Shown: piece after piece, positions 52,567-60,487 of the stretch
Position numbering within the stretch: the stretch's first letter is position 1
How the letters are laid out: each line of letters starts with the position of its first letter
Assembly: GCA_016214035.1 (NCBI GenBank)
Contig: JACRPF010000013.1
Span: 62,001-126,000, forward strand
Reading direction: 5' to 3'
Source: Spirochaetota bacterium
GTDB taxonomy: Bacteria; Spirochaetota; Brachyspiria; Brachyspirales; JACRPF01
DNA: 64,000 bases
The notes under the pieces: model-generated
Told to the model about the DNA's origin: nothing
Seen by the model: only the letters and a program-made list of their open reading frames with translations
Database searches by the model: none
Made by a program: the position numbers and the translations under genes

Positions 52567-53288
52567 CAGCGCGGGAGCAACAATATACATCGCAGCAGTC
52601 GATTTTTTTCAGGAGCAGCAGCGAGCTCTTTTTTTTCACGGGGACGTATAAAGATGATTGCTTTACGTTCGGTATTCCCGATCACTACCGGGACAGGATA
52701 ATACCGCTGTTTGAGGGTATATCGCCTGAGGATATCATGTCCGAGCGTGCGGATGTTGGTATCATCAGCGCAGCGGCGGCTATCACCGGAAGACCCGCCG
52801 ATACGATACGCATCACCCATTCAGTTGATTATTATTTTACACCCGGCCAGGGCACGGCTGAGGATATTCAGAACGATGCTGTTTTTACACATGAGGATGC
52901 CGGCATATTAACAGGTAAACTCGGCGATGACAAACTGCTCAAATATCTCATCGCCGCAAATAAATATTATGCGGTGTATCTTGCCGACGGGAAGATCGCG
53001 GCATTCTGCATGGATAACAGCAACGGCTGCATCACGGTTCAGGCGGAACCGCAGTACCGGGGACGCGGGTACACGACGCTCTGTCTGAAGAAGGTCACCG
53101 CGATGATAGCGCGCGACAGGGCTTATCCGGAGATCGCATATCCCACGGACCGGAAGAACATCGCGGCCTGCCGTGTTGCGGAACATGCGGGATACGTGAG
53201 ACGGAGCGAAGGGATATGGGTGATCGTGAAAGCGAAACTGGAACTGCTTGACGGCGAGTTTGTGAAAACCAGCGTCCGTATTGTTTGA
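52563..53288 (+). CDS. GNAT acetyltransferase, two-domain
   Basis: 241 residues. The C-terminal 110 residues or so are a GNAT domain (VQAEPQYRGRGYTTLCLKKV, then YPTDRKNIAACRVAEHAGY). The N-terminal half is a divergent, GNAT-like region (FTGTYKDDCFTFGIPDHY). Start 52563 overlaps the HAD stop by four bases; the frame upstream at 52512 lies wholly inside the HAD gene. Last gene of the coupled trio. Acceptor unknown. Confidence 0.8.
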   Translation: MTAREQQYTSQQSIFFRSSSELFFFTGTYKDDCFTFGIPDHYRDRIIPLFEGISPEDIMSERADVGIISAAAAITGRPADTIRITHSVDYYFTPGQGTAEDIQNDAVFTHEDAGILTGKLGDDKLLKYLIAANKYYAVYLADGKIAAFCMDNSNGCITVQAEPQYRGRGYTTLCLKKVTAMIARDRAYPEIAYPTDRKNIAACRVAEHAGYVRRSEGIWVIVKAKLELLDGEFVKTSVRIV

Positions 53289-53344
53289 TTTTTTAGCCGA
53301 TCTTATATACACTGAGTTTACATAATATCAGGAGCGTTACCCTC

Positions 53345-54292
53345 GTGCTGAAAGCCCTCGTCACCGACGACCGTTACCGGCAGTACAAGATAGAACGTGA
53401 CATACTTACACCCGCGGGTATCGAGCTTGTGGTAAATGAGAACGGCGCAGATCTCGCCGAGCTTGCCGCCGATATGGACGCGCTTCTGGTGAATCTCGCC
53501 AAAGTGGACGCGCCGGTAATACAAAAACTCAACCGCTGCAAAGTGATATCGCGCTACGGCGTGGGATATGACAACGTTGACCTTATCGCAGCCCGCGCGA
53601 AAGGCATTTCAGTCACCAATGTGCCCGACTACTGCAAGAACGACAGCGCCGAACATACGCTCGCGCTCATGCTCACCGCCTCGCGGCGCATATCCATACA
53701 CGACCGGCATGTGCGCGCGGGGGAATGGAACATCACCGCGGGAAATCCGGTGTACCGCATGACGGGACGCACGTACGGCATCATCGGCTACGGACGGACG
53801 GGAAAGAACGTTCACCGGCTCATCAAGGGATTCAATTTCAGGGAAATATTCGTCTGCTCGCCGTCAACCGATGAACAGGAACTGAGAAAGAACGGCGCCC
53901 GCAAGGCGGACCTGCATACGCTCCTGCGGGAAAGCGATTTTATAAGCTGTCATGTGCCGCTTAACCCCGCCACTGAGCGGATGATCGGCGCAAAGGAATT
54001 CGCGCTGATGAAACCCAATGCCGTGTTCGTGAACACCGCGCGCGGCAAGGTCATCGACGAGACGGCGCTCATCGCGGCGCTTACGGAGAAAAGAATAGCG
54101 ATGGCCGGACTCGATGTGTTCGAGAACGAGCCCATTGCCAAAGACAATCCGCTGCGAACGCTTGAGAACGTGGTCCTCACCGATCATCAGGCGTGGTACA
54201 GCGAGGAATCGATCGTGGAACTGAAACGGCGCGTTGCCGAGAATGTGAAAGCGGTACTCACCGGCGAAGGCGCTGCGTCCATTGTCAACTGA
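53345..54292 (+). CDS. D-isomer 2-hydroxyacid dehydrogenase
   Basis: A 315-residue NAD-dependent dehydrogenase. The NAD motif is YGIIGYGRTGKNV; the catalytic Arg lies in NTARGKVIDE, the Glu in LDVFENEP and the His in LTDHQAWYS. It resembles phosphoglycerate and C-terminal-binding-protein-like dehydrogenases. Starts with GTG at 53345 after AGGAG. The next gene starts eight bases after its stop. Substrate uncertain. Confidence 0.9.
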   Translation: MLKALVTDDRYRQYKIERDILTPAGIELVVNENGADLAELAADMDALLVNLAKVDAPVIQKLNRCKVISRYGVGYDNVDLIAARAKGISVTNVPDYCKNDSAEHTLALMLTASRRISIHDRHVRAGEWNITAGNPVYRMTGRTYGIIGYGRTGKNVHRLIKGFNFREIFVCSPSTDEQELRKNGARKADLHTLLRESDFISCHVPLNPATERMIGAKEFALMKPNAVFVNTARGKVIDETALIAALTEKRIAMAGLDVFENEPIAKDNPLRTLENVVLTDHQAWYSEESIVELKRRVAENVKAVLTGEGAASIVN

Positions 54293-54299
54293 AAACGGC

Positions 54300-55367
54300 A
54301 TGAACGACCTGTTTAATATGGATGATATCCCGGACGGCACCGAGCCGGAGCGCCGTGTCCTCATCGTCGGCATGAACTACATCGGCGATACGCTGTTCAC
54401 CACGCCGCTCATCCGCGCCATGCATAAATCGCACCGGCGTACGGCGGTTGATGTCCTCAACGGTCCGCGCGGAACGGCCATGCTCGAGAACAATCCGTAT
54501 ATACGTACCGTGATATCCAAACCGCCCGCCGGTGACCGTGCGGCGTTCGACGCGCTTATCGCACGTATCGTGCAGGAACGGTATGATATCGCCATTGCGG
54601 CGTCAACGTCGTTCGAGAGCGCCCGTATCCCGTATCTCGCAAAGATTCCCGTACGTGCCGGTTTACGGACAGAACTCCGTTCGTTCATGTTCACGCATTC
54701 AGCGCCGCGCGACATGCGTACGAACATCATCCTGCAGATGCTCGATATCCTTAAGCCGCTCGGTATCGCGCATGACGACAGCCGCATGGATCTGTTTATC
54801 TCGGACGATGAACACAAAGAGGCGCTGGCTGTGCTCGCTAAAAAGCGCATCGCCAAAGAACATACGCTTATCGTGCATCCCGGCGCCACACGCGCGCAGA
54901 AGCGCTGGCCTGTTGAATACTTCGTGAAGCTCATCCGTCAATTCAATGACGACCAGGGATTTCCCGTGATACTCATCGGCGGCAAAGAGGATGAAGCGCG
55001 CAATGCGATAATCGCCGCGGACTGCGGCAGGGCCATCACGCTCGATCTCACCGGACAGCTTTCGCTCAGAACGCTTGCCGCGGTCATACGCACCGCGTGG
55101 GCGTTCGTGGGCAACGACAGCGCGCCGCTGCATATGGCGTCGGCGTTGAACGTGCATACAGTAGGTCTCTTCGGCCAGACCGATCCGGTCACCTACGGGA
55201 CGCTGCACGACGGCGGGTACAACCTTTCCATGAGGCGTGCGTGCCATCCGATACGCCGTTTCGCCTGCGCCCGCATCACCCGGGGCTGCGGCGACAATGT
55301 ATGCATGCGTCTTGTCACGGTGGATATGGTGATGGAAAAGCTCCGCGATATATTCCGCTGGGCGTGA
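54300..55367 (+). CDS. GT9 glycosyltransferase (heptosyltransferase family)
   Basis: About 355 residues of a GT-B enzyme. LIVGMNYIGDTLFTTPLIRAM is the N-terminal signature; VHPGATRAQKRWP and VGNDSAPLHMASALNV carry the nucleotide-sugar site. Family members transfer heptose from ADP-heptose to the LPS inner core. The start may be ATG 54300 or TTG 54282; neither has a strong ribosome site. Consistent with an LPS-bearing envelope, as is the LpxC domain at 23988. Confidence 0.9.
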   Translation: MNDLFNMDDIPDGTEPERRVLIVGMNYIGDTLFTTPLIRAMHKSHRRTAVDVLNGPRGTAMLENNPYIRTVISKPPAGDRAAFDALIARIVQERYDIAIAASTSFESARIPYLAKIPVRAGLRTELRSFMFTHSAPRDMRTNIILQMLDILKPLGIAHDDSRMDLFISDDEHKEALAVLAKKRIAKEHTLIVHPGATRAQKRWPVEYFVKLIRQFNDDQGFPVILIGGKEDEARNAIIAADCGRAITLDLTGQLSLRTLAAVIRTAWAFVGNDSAPLHMASALNVHTVGLFGQTDPVTYGTLHDGGYNLSMRRACHPIRRFACARITRGCGDNVCMRLVTVDMVMEKLRDIFRWA

Positions 55368-55383
55368 AAATAACGCGGTATAT

Positions 55384-55412
55384 TTGTGAAAAATACCGTT
55401 TCGCTGTATAGT
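55384..55412 (+). promoter_or_regulatory. Leaderless promoter of the GH57 gene
   Basis: TTGTGA (55384-55389) and TATAGT (55407-55412) with a 17-bp spacer. Six bases precede ATG 55419, so +1 is the A of the start codon. No ribosome site. Confidence 0.65.
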
Positions 55413-55418
55413 ACCGTC

Positions 55419-57740
55419 ATGAGCCGTTCAGTCATTATACACGGACATTTCTATCAGCCTCCGCGTGAAAACCCGTGGCTTTCGGTGATAACCGACCAGG
55501 ACGTGCACCCCTATCACGACTGGAATGAACGCATCACCGCCGAATGTTATCAGCCTAACGCAAGCTCGCGCATACTCGACTCCATCGGACGCATCGTCAA
55601 AGTGGTGAACAACTACGCGCACATGAGTTTTAATTTCGGGCCCACCCTTCTTGATTATCTTGCCGATATGGATGTCCCCACCGCGCGCAAGATCGTTCAC
55701 GCAGACCGTCAAAGCCGCGAACGGCTTGGCGGACACGGCAACGCCATCGCGCAGGTGTATAACCACATAATACTTCCGCTCGCTCGGTACGAGGACAAGA
55801 CCGTACAGGTGCGCTGGGGCATACGGCATTTTCAGCGCTTTTTCGGCCGTGCACCGGAAGGCATGTGGCTTTCTGAAACGGCGATAGACCCCGAAACGGT
55901 TGACGTACTCGCCGACTGCGGCATCAAATATACGATTCTCTCCCCGTTTCAGGCGGCACGCGTCATCGGCGAACACGGCGAAAAAAGTGTTGACGGCGGA
56001 ACGATAGACACATCACACCCGTATATACTGCACGGAAAACGAAACCGCATCGCGGTGTTCTTCTATCATGCGCAGCTCTCGCAGGCAATCGCGTTCGAAC
56101 ATCTTCTGCGGGACGCAAACGCATTCGGGAAGCGGATACGTGAAACGTTCAGCGACCACATGCGTCTGGTAAACATCGCCACCGACGGCGAATCGTACGG
56201 CCACCATGAACCGTTCGCGGACATGTGTCTCGCGAAATATCTCGCCGATATAGCCCCGTCCGACGGCCTTACCGTTACCAATTACGGCCATTTCCTTGCG
56301 CATCATCCGGCGACAAATACCGTGGTACTGCATGACGGCGAAGGAAAACGGGGCACATCATGGAGCTGCTCGCACGGTGTGGAACGATGGCGCTCCGACT
56401 GCGGCTGCTCCACCGGCGCTCACCCCGGATGGAACCAGCGGTGGCGCACACCGCTGCGCGAGGCGTTCGACATCGTCCGCGATGCCGTGGAAACGGCGAT
56501 GACCCCGCTCGGTCATTCAGCCGAAGAGCTTGCCGCACTCCGTGACGAATATTTCAGCGTGCTGTATGACCCCGATGCCGTAGAAAAACTGCATAAACGG
56601 TTTGCCGGAACTATGCCGCTCACCGCATTCCTCAAGCTCATGGCCGCATACCGCTTTTCACTCTTCTCCTACACATCCTGCGGCTGGTTCTTCGCCGATG
56701 TGTCGGGGATAGAACCGGTACAAAACATGAAGTACGCCGACATCGCGCTGGAACTCATGCGCGGCGTACCGACGGTACCTTCGAACGATATTCAAGAACG
56801 CTTCAGAAACAAACTCGCGGAAGCCGCAAGCAATATCGCGGCACACGGCACGGGCCAGTCCTGTTACGAGCAATGGGTGCTGCCCGACCGCTACCCGCCG
56901 GAACGCATGATATACCATTTCATCGCGTGCGCATATCATCACGATTTCGCACCCGCATCCATGAAAAACTGCATGCGGTTCGGATATACGTTCACGGTGA
57001 CCAAACGCACCAAGAAGACCATAACCGGCACGCTTACCGATCCGTTCACCGAGACATTCCGTTTCAACGCCGACATCACTGAAGAAAAGCACGATATCAT
57101 CGCGTATATTGCGCTCGGCGACAACGGCGGCAAAAAACGTTTCTCGCTCGCCGATGTCGTTATCGATGAACGCATACCGCTCAGCCGCGAACTGCTCTCG
57201 CACGAGATCAGTTCGGTGCGCACATCGGTGGCGTCGGCGTTCGCTCACGCCCGCGTGATCCTTACCGAGAGCGGCAAACACGGCCTCCCGGTTCCGCGTG
57301 AGTTCATGCACCTGTTCAGCGCCTTTTTCACGCTCCGTATGGAGGCGCTCATTCATCACAACGACGGAAAGTTCTTCGTCGGCAAATATCAGGAAATCGA
57401 AGAGCTCATCGCGCTCGCGCAGGAACGACACATCCCCGTATCCGCCGACATCTTCGGCGCTATGGTTGAAAAGAGTATCCGCACAAAGCTTGAATCGATG
57501 CTGGGTACGTTCTCGGTTGAAACGTTCAACGCGGTGATGACGGAAATGTATCTGGTGGACCGCATCAAACTGCCGATACGGCGCCACGCGCTCGAAAATA
57601 TCGTCTACGGCATCATCGAAAAATATCTGCTCGACAGGAATTTCCCGCTCACCGAACATGCGTCGCTCATTATGCTCGGGCAGTGGTTCAATTTCAATAT
57701 GGACGAGATAGGATCATCGATCACCGCTCATGACGTATGA
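55419..57740 (+). CDS. GH57 family glycoside hydrolase with DUF3536
   Basis: 773 residues. The N-terminal barrel opens with the GH57 signature HGHFYQPPRENPW and continues with GMWLSETAIDPETVDVL and IATDGESYGHHEPF, typical of the GH57/DUF3536 group. The C-terminal 400 residues are the helical DUF3536 part (MGTF-type segments such as ESMLGTFSVETFNAVM). Members act on alpha-glucans; no signal peptide, so likely glycogen metabolism in the cytoplasm. Start 55419 is set by the leaderless promoter and the family N-terminus. Confidence 0.92.
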   Translation: MSRSVIIHGHFYQPPRENPWLSVITDQDVHPYHDWNERITAECYQPNASSRILDSIGRIVKVVNNYAHMSFNFGPTLLDYLADMDVPTARKIVHADRQSRERLGGHGNAIAQVYNHIILPLARYEDKTVQVRWGIRHFQRFFGRAPEGMWLSETAIDPETVDVLADCGIKYTILSPFQAARVIGEHGEKSVDGGTIDTSHPYILHGKRNRIAVFFYHAQLSQAIAFEHLLRDANAFGKRIRETFSDHMRLVNIATDGESYGHHEPFADMCLAKYLADIAPSDGLTVTNYGHFLAHHPATNTVVLHDGEGKRGTSWSCSHGVERWRSDCGCSTGAHPGWNQRWRTPLREAFDIVRDAVETAMTPLGHSAEELAALRDEYFSVLYDPDAVEKLHKRFAGTMPLTAFLKLMAAYRFSLFSYTSCGWFFADVSGIEPVQNMKYADIALELMRGVPTVPSNDIQERFRNKLAEAASNIAAHGTGQSCYEQWVLPDRYPPERMIYHFIACAYHHDFAPASMKNCMRFGYTFTVTKRTKKTITGTLTDPFTETFRFNADITEEKHDIIAYIALGDNGGKKRFSLADVVIDERIPLSRELLSHEISSVRTSVASAFAHARVILTESGKHGLPVPREFMHLFSAFFTLRMEALIHHNDGKFFVGKYQEIEELIALAQERHIPVSADIFGAMVEKSIRTKLESMLGTFSVETFNAVMTEMYLVDRIKLPIRRHALENIVYGIIEKYLLDRNFPLTEHASLIMLGQWFNFNMDEIGSSITAHDV

Positions 57741-58474
57741 TCACGCCGCAGTGATTTCCGGTATGCCGCCGGCGACTTGCCGGTCTTTTTTTTGAAAATC
57801 CTCGAGAAATAGTAGGGATCGCGAAAACCCGTCTGCCGGGCGATCTCACGCAGTGAAAGCCCGTTGACGCCGAGAAGCATCCTGCTTTCTTTTATCCGCA
57901 GATCGAGTAGAAACTGCTGCGGCGACCTGCCGGTATTCTTTTTGAACAGAAGATGCTGCGTGATATACGGCGCGCCCGTCTCATCGAGCGCTTTTGTTAT
58001 CTGAAAATCCGGATTGGTGATATTGTCGATGAGCATATGCTCGATCGTCTTCACGCGGGCATCGCTGCGTGAATATCTGTTCTGACGGATGATATAACCG
58101 ACAAGCGGATCAAGCAGATCACGGCACAGGTCATGAAGACCGGCATCAAACACATATTCGTGATAGATAAGTCCGACAAGCTTGGCGAGGGGCCGGTGCG
58201 CCGGGTCGTGCATCATATACAGCCCCTCCGGCGTGAGCGAATCATCGCGGAACCGTATCCAGGTGCTGGCATAACCAGCTGCAGAACGTTCACCGTGCGC
58301 CATGCCCGGCGGAAAACAGAACAGATCGTTCGCGGAAAAGGCGCATTCCTCTCCGGACAGCAGCAGTATACCCTTCCCTTTTGTATAAAAGACGATCTCC
58401 CAGAAATCGTGTTCATGCACGGGATTCAGTCTCGGCGGGGATATAGAGCGTTGAACGTCGATGATGCGCTTCAT
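57728..58474 (-). CDS. AraC family transcriptional regulator
   Basis: A 248-residue regulator: N-terminal cupin-like sensor (VHEHDFWEIVFYTKGKGIL), C-terminal AraC DNA-binding domain (LREIARQTGFRDPYYFSRIF, KKKTGKSPAAYRK). It is divergent from the DUF4832 pair and the shared region carries 21-bp-spaced repeats. Start 58474 is set by a TATAGT box six bases upstream; the frame further up (to 58546) lies in the promoter. Its 3' end overlaps the GH57 gene by 13 bases. Confidence 0.9.
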   Translation of the reverse strand: MKRIIDVQRSISPPRLNPVHEHDFWEIVFYTKGKGILLLSGEECAFSANDLFCFPPGMAHGERSAAGYASTWIRFRDDSLTPEGLYMMHDPAHRPLAKLVGLIYHEYVFDAGLHDLCRDLLDPLVGYIIRQNRYSRSDARVKTIEHMLIDNITNPDFQITKALDETGAPYITQHLLFKKNTGRSPQQFLLDLRIKESRMLLGVNGLSLREIARQTGFRDPYYFSRIFKKKTGKSPAAYRKSLRRDHTS

Positions 58475-58480
58475 GCGCAT

Positions 58481-58508
58481 ACTATACTGCGCCATATAGA
58501 TTTGTCCA
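58481..58508 (-). promoter_or_regulatory. Leaderless promoter of the AraC gene at 58474
   Basis: On the minus strand, TGGACA (58503-58508) and TATAGT (58481-58486) with a 16-bp spacer. Six bases precede the ATG, so +1 is its A. Confidence 0.6.
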
Positions 58509-58530
58509 TCATATTTAAAGATGTATCCAT
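58503..58530. promoter_or_regulatory. Candidate AraC operator between divergent promoters
   Basis: Direct repeats TGTCCAT (58503-58509) and TATCCAT (58524-58530), exactly 21 bp apart. One overlaps the regulator's own -35 and the other abuts the DUF4832 -35. This suits joint autoregulation and activation. Inferred. Confidence 0.5.
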
Positions 58531-58559
58531 TGTCAGAACGCCGCATTCTTCCCTATACT
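58530..58559 (+). promoter_or_regulatory. Promoter of the first DUF4832 gene
   Basis: TTGTCA (58530-58535) and TATACT (58554-58559) with an 18-bp spacer; predicted start 58566, then CGGAGG before ATG 58588. Confidence 0.65.
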
Positions 58560-58587
58560 TACTGCAGAATGTGTCGGAGGCATTGAT

Positions 58588-60375
58588 ATGCGACGGCCGG
58601 TCTTTCACGGCATCATATTCCTCATACTGTCATTGTCCGCGCACGGCATCGTAACGACATTCACGGCACTGCCGTTTTCGGCACCGGAGATCGGCAATCC
58701 GATGCGGGGACTCTACGGCTGGGGCGGCGGGACCGGCGGCGGCAGCATCGTCGACGCACCGATGCTCGACCGCTACAGACGCTTTACCTGGAACGAGCTT
58801 GAAAGCGGCAGCACACCCGGCGCATACGATTTCAGGGTGATCGATGACGCGATTACGGCCGCGTCAAACGCCGGCGCCTGTTTCAATTTCCGCGTCCGCT
58901 GTTATGTGCCGTCAGGAAGCGTGCCCTGCGGTGTTCCAGCATACGTTTCGAATGCCTCCGGGGGATTCAAGGACATAGACGGGATCTATGTACCCGACTG
59001 GAACAATGCCTATTTTCTTGAACGCGCGGACCGACTGATCGAGGCGCTCGGCGCCCGGTATAACAGTCATCCCTATATATCGTTCATCGACATCGGCATC
59101 TACGGCATGTGGGGAGAATGGCATATGTCCGGGTTCCCGTATCCGGGCCCACACGGAGAGCAGCGCATCACCTCGAACAATGCATACCGCATCATCGACA
59201 CTTATGCGCGATGCTTCAGTAATGTCCGGCTTGTGTTCCGGGTGAATAACGACTACACACGGTATGCGATGGAGAAATATCCGCGCATGGGATGCCGTGC
59301 CGACTCAGTGGCGAATCCGGGATTCGACAGTGAACGGACCAGAACGCCATGGATGACGGACCGGTGGAAGCGTGCGCCGTTCATCTGCGAGACATGGAGC
59401 CCGGATGACCCCGGCACCAGTGTATATCTTGCAGCGGAGGATATTACGAATTACCACATTGCCATGCTCGGCAACGGCAATCTTGACCTGCGCACGACTG
59501 CGGATACAAATGAATTCATCCGCGCCGGCAAACTGCTCGGCCACCGTTTCGAAGCGGTATCCGCTGCATTCCCGTCGGTGATCACGCAATGCACCGCCAC
59601 ATCGATATCATCGCTTTGGAAAAATTCAGGCGTAACGCCGGCGTATATACCGTGGGCGGTGAAATGGCGGCTCCGGACGTCGTTTGATGCAATTGCGTTC
59701 GAATGCACTTCAGCACTCGACCTCACCCGGCTCATGCCGACGGTCACCGGACCCGTATGCATCAACGACTGTATGGTGCTGCCGTCAACGGTGCCGCCCG
59801 GAACATATACGCTCGAGCTCATCATCGCTGACCCGGCACTCGTCAGAAAACCGCTGACGCTTGCGGTCGCTGACACGAGATCATCTGACGGCAGTTACCG
59901 TATCGGCTCGATTACGGTCGCCGCATTCCCGGGAACCGCGGCGGAACGATCGTCATCATACGCGTTTGCCTCCGGCGTGTCGGCGAGCAACAGCGCGTAC
60001 TTCGCGTCACTGCAGGAGAATGCGCTTGAGCAGCATCCGGCTGCCGCCGGCCCCCTGTTCGACACCGGTGCCGTACATGCCTTCCCGGAGTACAAGCCGC
60101 ATATCCCCGCCGGAGCCGGTGCATTTGAACATGCGGTTGCGCTGTACCGTCTTCGCGGCGCAGCAGTCACCTTCATGAACATACCCGAGGACACAGGAGC
60201 TGACGTATACTCGCTGTCCGGATGCTGCATTGCGAAACGCGAAAAGACGCCGGACGGAACTCTTGCCTGGGATTTTACCGCTGATTCAGGCAGACGTGTA
60301 ACCGCGGGTGTATATCTGTGCCGGCTGAGATCGGCCTCGGGCAGCAAGGTCATTAAGATAATGGTGCTGGAATGA
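58588..60375 (+). CDS. Secreted DUF4832 protein with C-terminal sorting-like domain
   Basis: 595 residues with signal peptide (ILSLSAHG). The barrel-like part opens with PEIGNPMRGLYGWGGG. YGMWGEWHMSG contains the probable catalytic acid, and AMLGNGNLDLRT and YIPWAVKWRL lead to a beta domain. This is the DUF4832 family, thought to be glycoside-hydrolase-like. The C-terminal 80 residues (GVYLCRLRSASGSKVIKIMVLE at the very end minus its last strand) resemble FlgD-Ig/T9SS-type tails. It is paralogous to the next gene, which lacks this tail. Confidence 0.82.
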   Translation: MRRPVFHGIIFLILSLSAHGIVTTFTALPFSAPEIGNPMRGLYGWGGGTGGGSIVDAPMLDRYRRFTWNELESGSTPGAYDFRVIDDAITAASNAGACFNFRVRCYVPSGSVPCGVPAYVSNASGGFKDIDGIYVPDWNNAYFLERADRLIEALGARYNSHPYISFIDIGIYGMWGEWHMSGFPYPGPHGEQRITSNNAYRIIDTYARCFSNVRLVFRVNNDYTRYAMEKYPRMGCRADSVANPGFDSERTRTPWMTDRWKRAPFICETWSPDDPGTSVYLAAEDITNYHIAMLGNGNLDLRTTADTNEFIRAGKLLGHRFEAVSAAFPSVITQCTATSISSLWKNSGVTPAYIPWAVKWRLRTSFDAIAFECTSALDLTRLMPTVTGPVCINDCMVLPSTVPPGTYTLELIIADPALVRKPLTLAVADTRSSDGSYRIGSITVAAFPGTAAERSSSYAFASGVSASNSAYFASLQENALEQHPAAAGPLFDTGAVHAFPEYKPHIPAGAGAFEHAVALYRLRGAAVTFMNIPEDTGADVYSLSGCCIAKREKTPDGTLAWDFTADSGRRVTAGVYLCRLRSASGSKVIKIMVLE

Positions 60376-60421
60376 AGCTGAACATCGTACCAATAATATT
60401 ATCTCGTACCGCCACTGCCGC

Positions 60422-60449
60422 TTGCAAAGCGTACCGCCTGCTGTACAGT
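60422..60449 (+). promoter_or_regulatory. Possible promoter of the second DUF4832 gene
   Basis: TTGCAA (60422-60427) and TACAGT (60444-60449) with a 16-bp spacer, giving a predicted start near 60456, 32 bases before ATG 60488. Confidence 0.45.
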
Positions 60450-60487
60450 GCCGAAATGATGGATCGAAAAAATTGAGGAGTTTCCCT

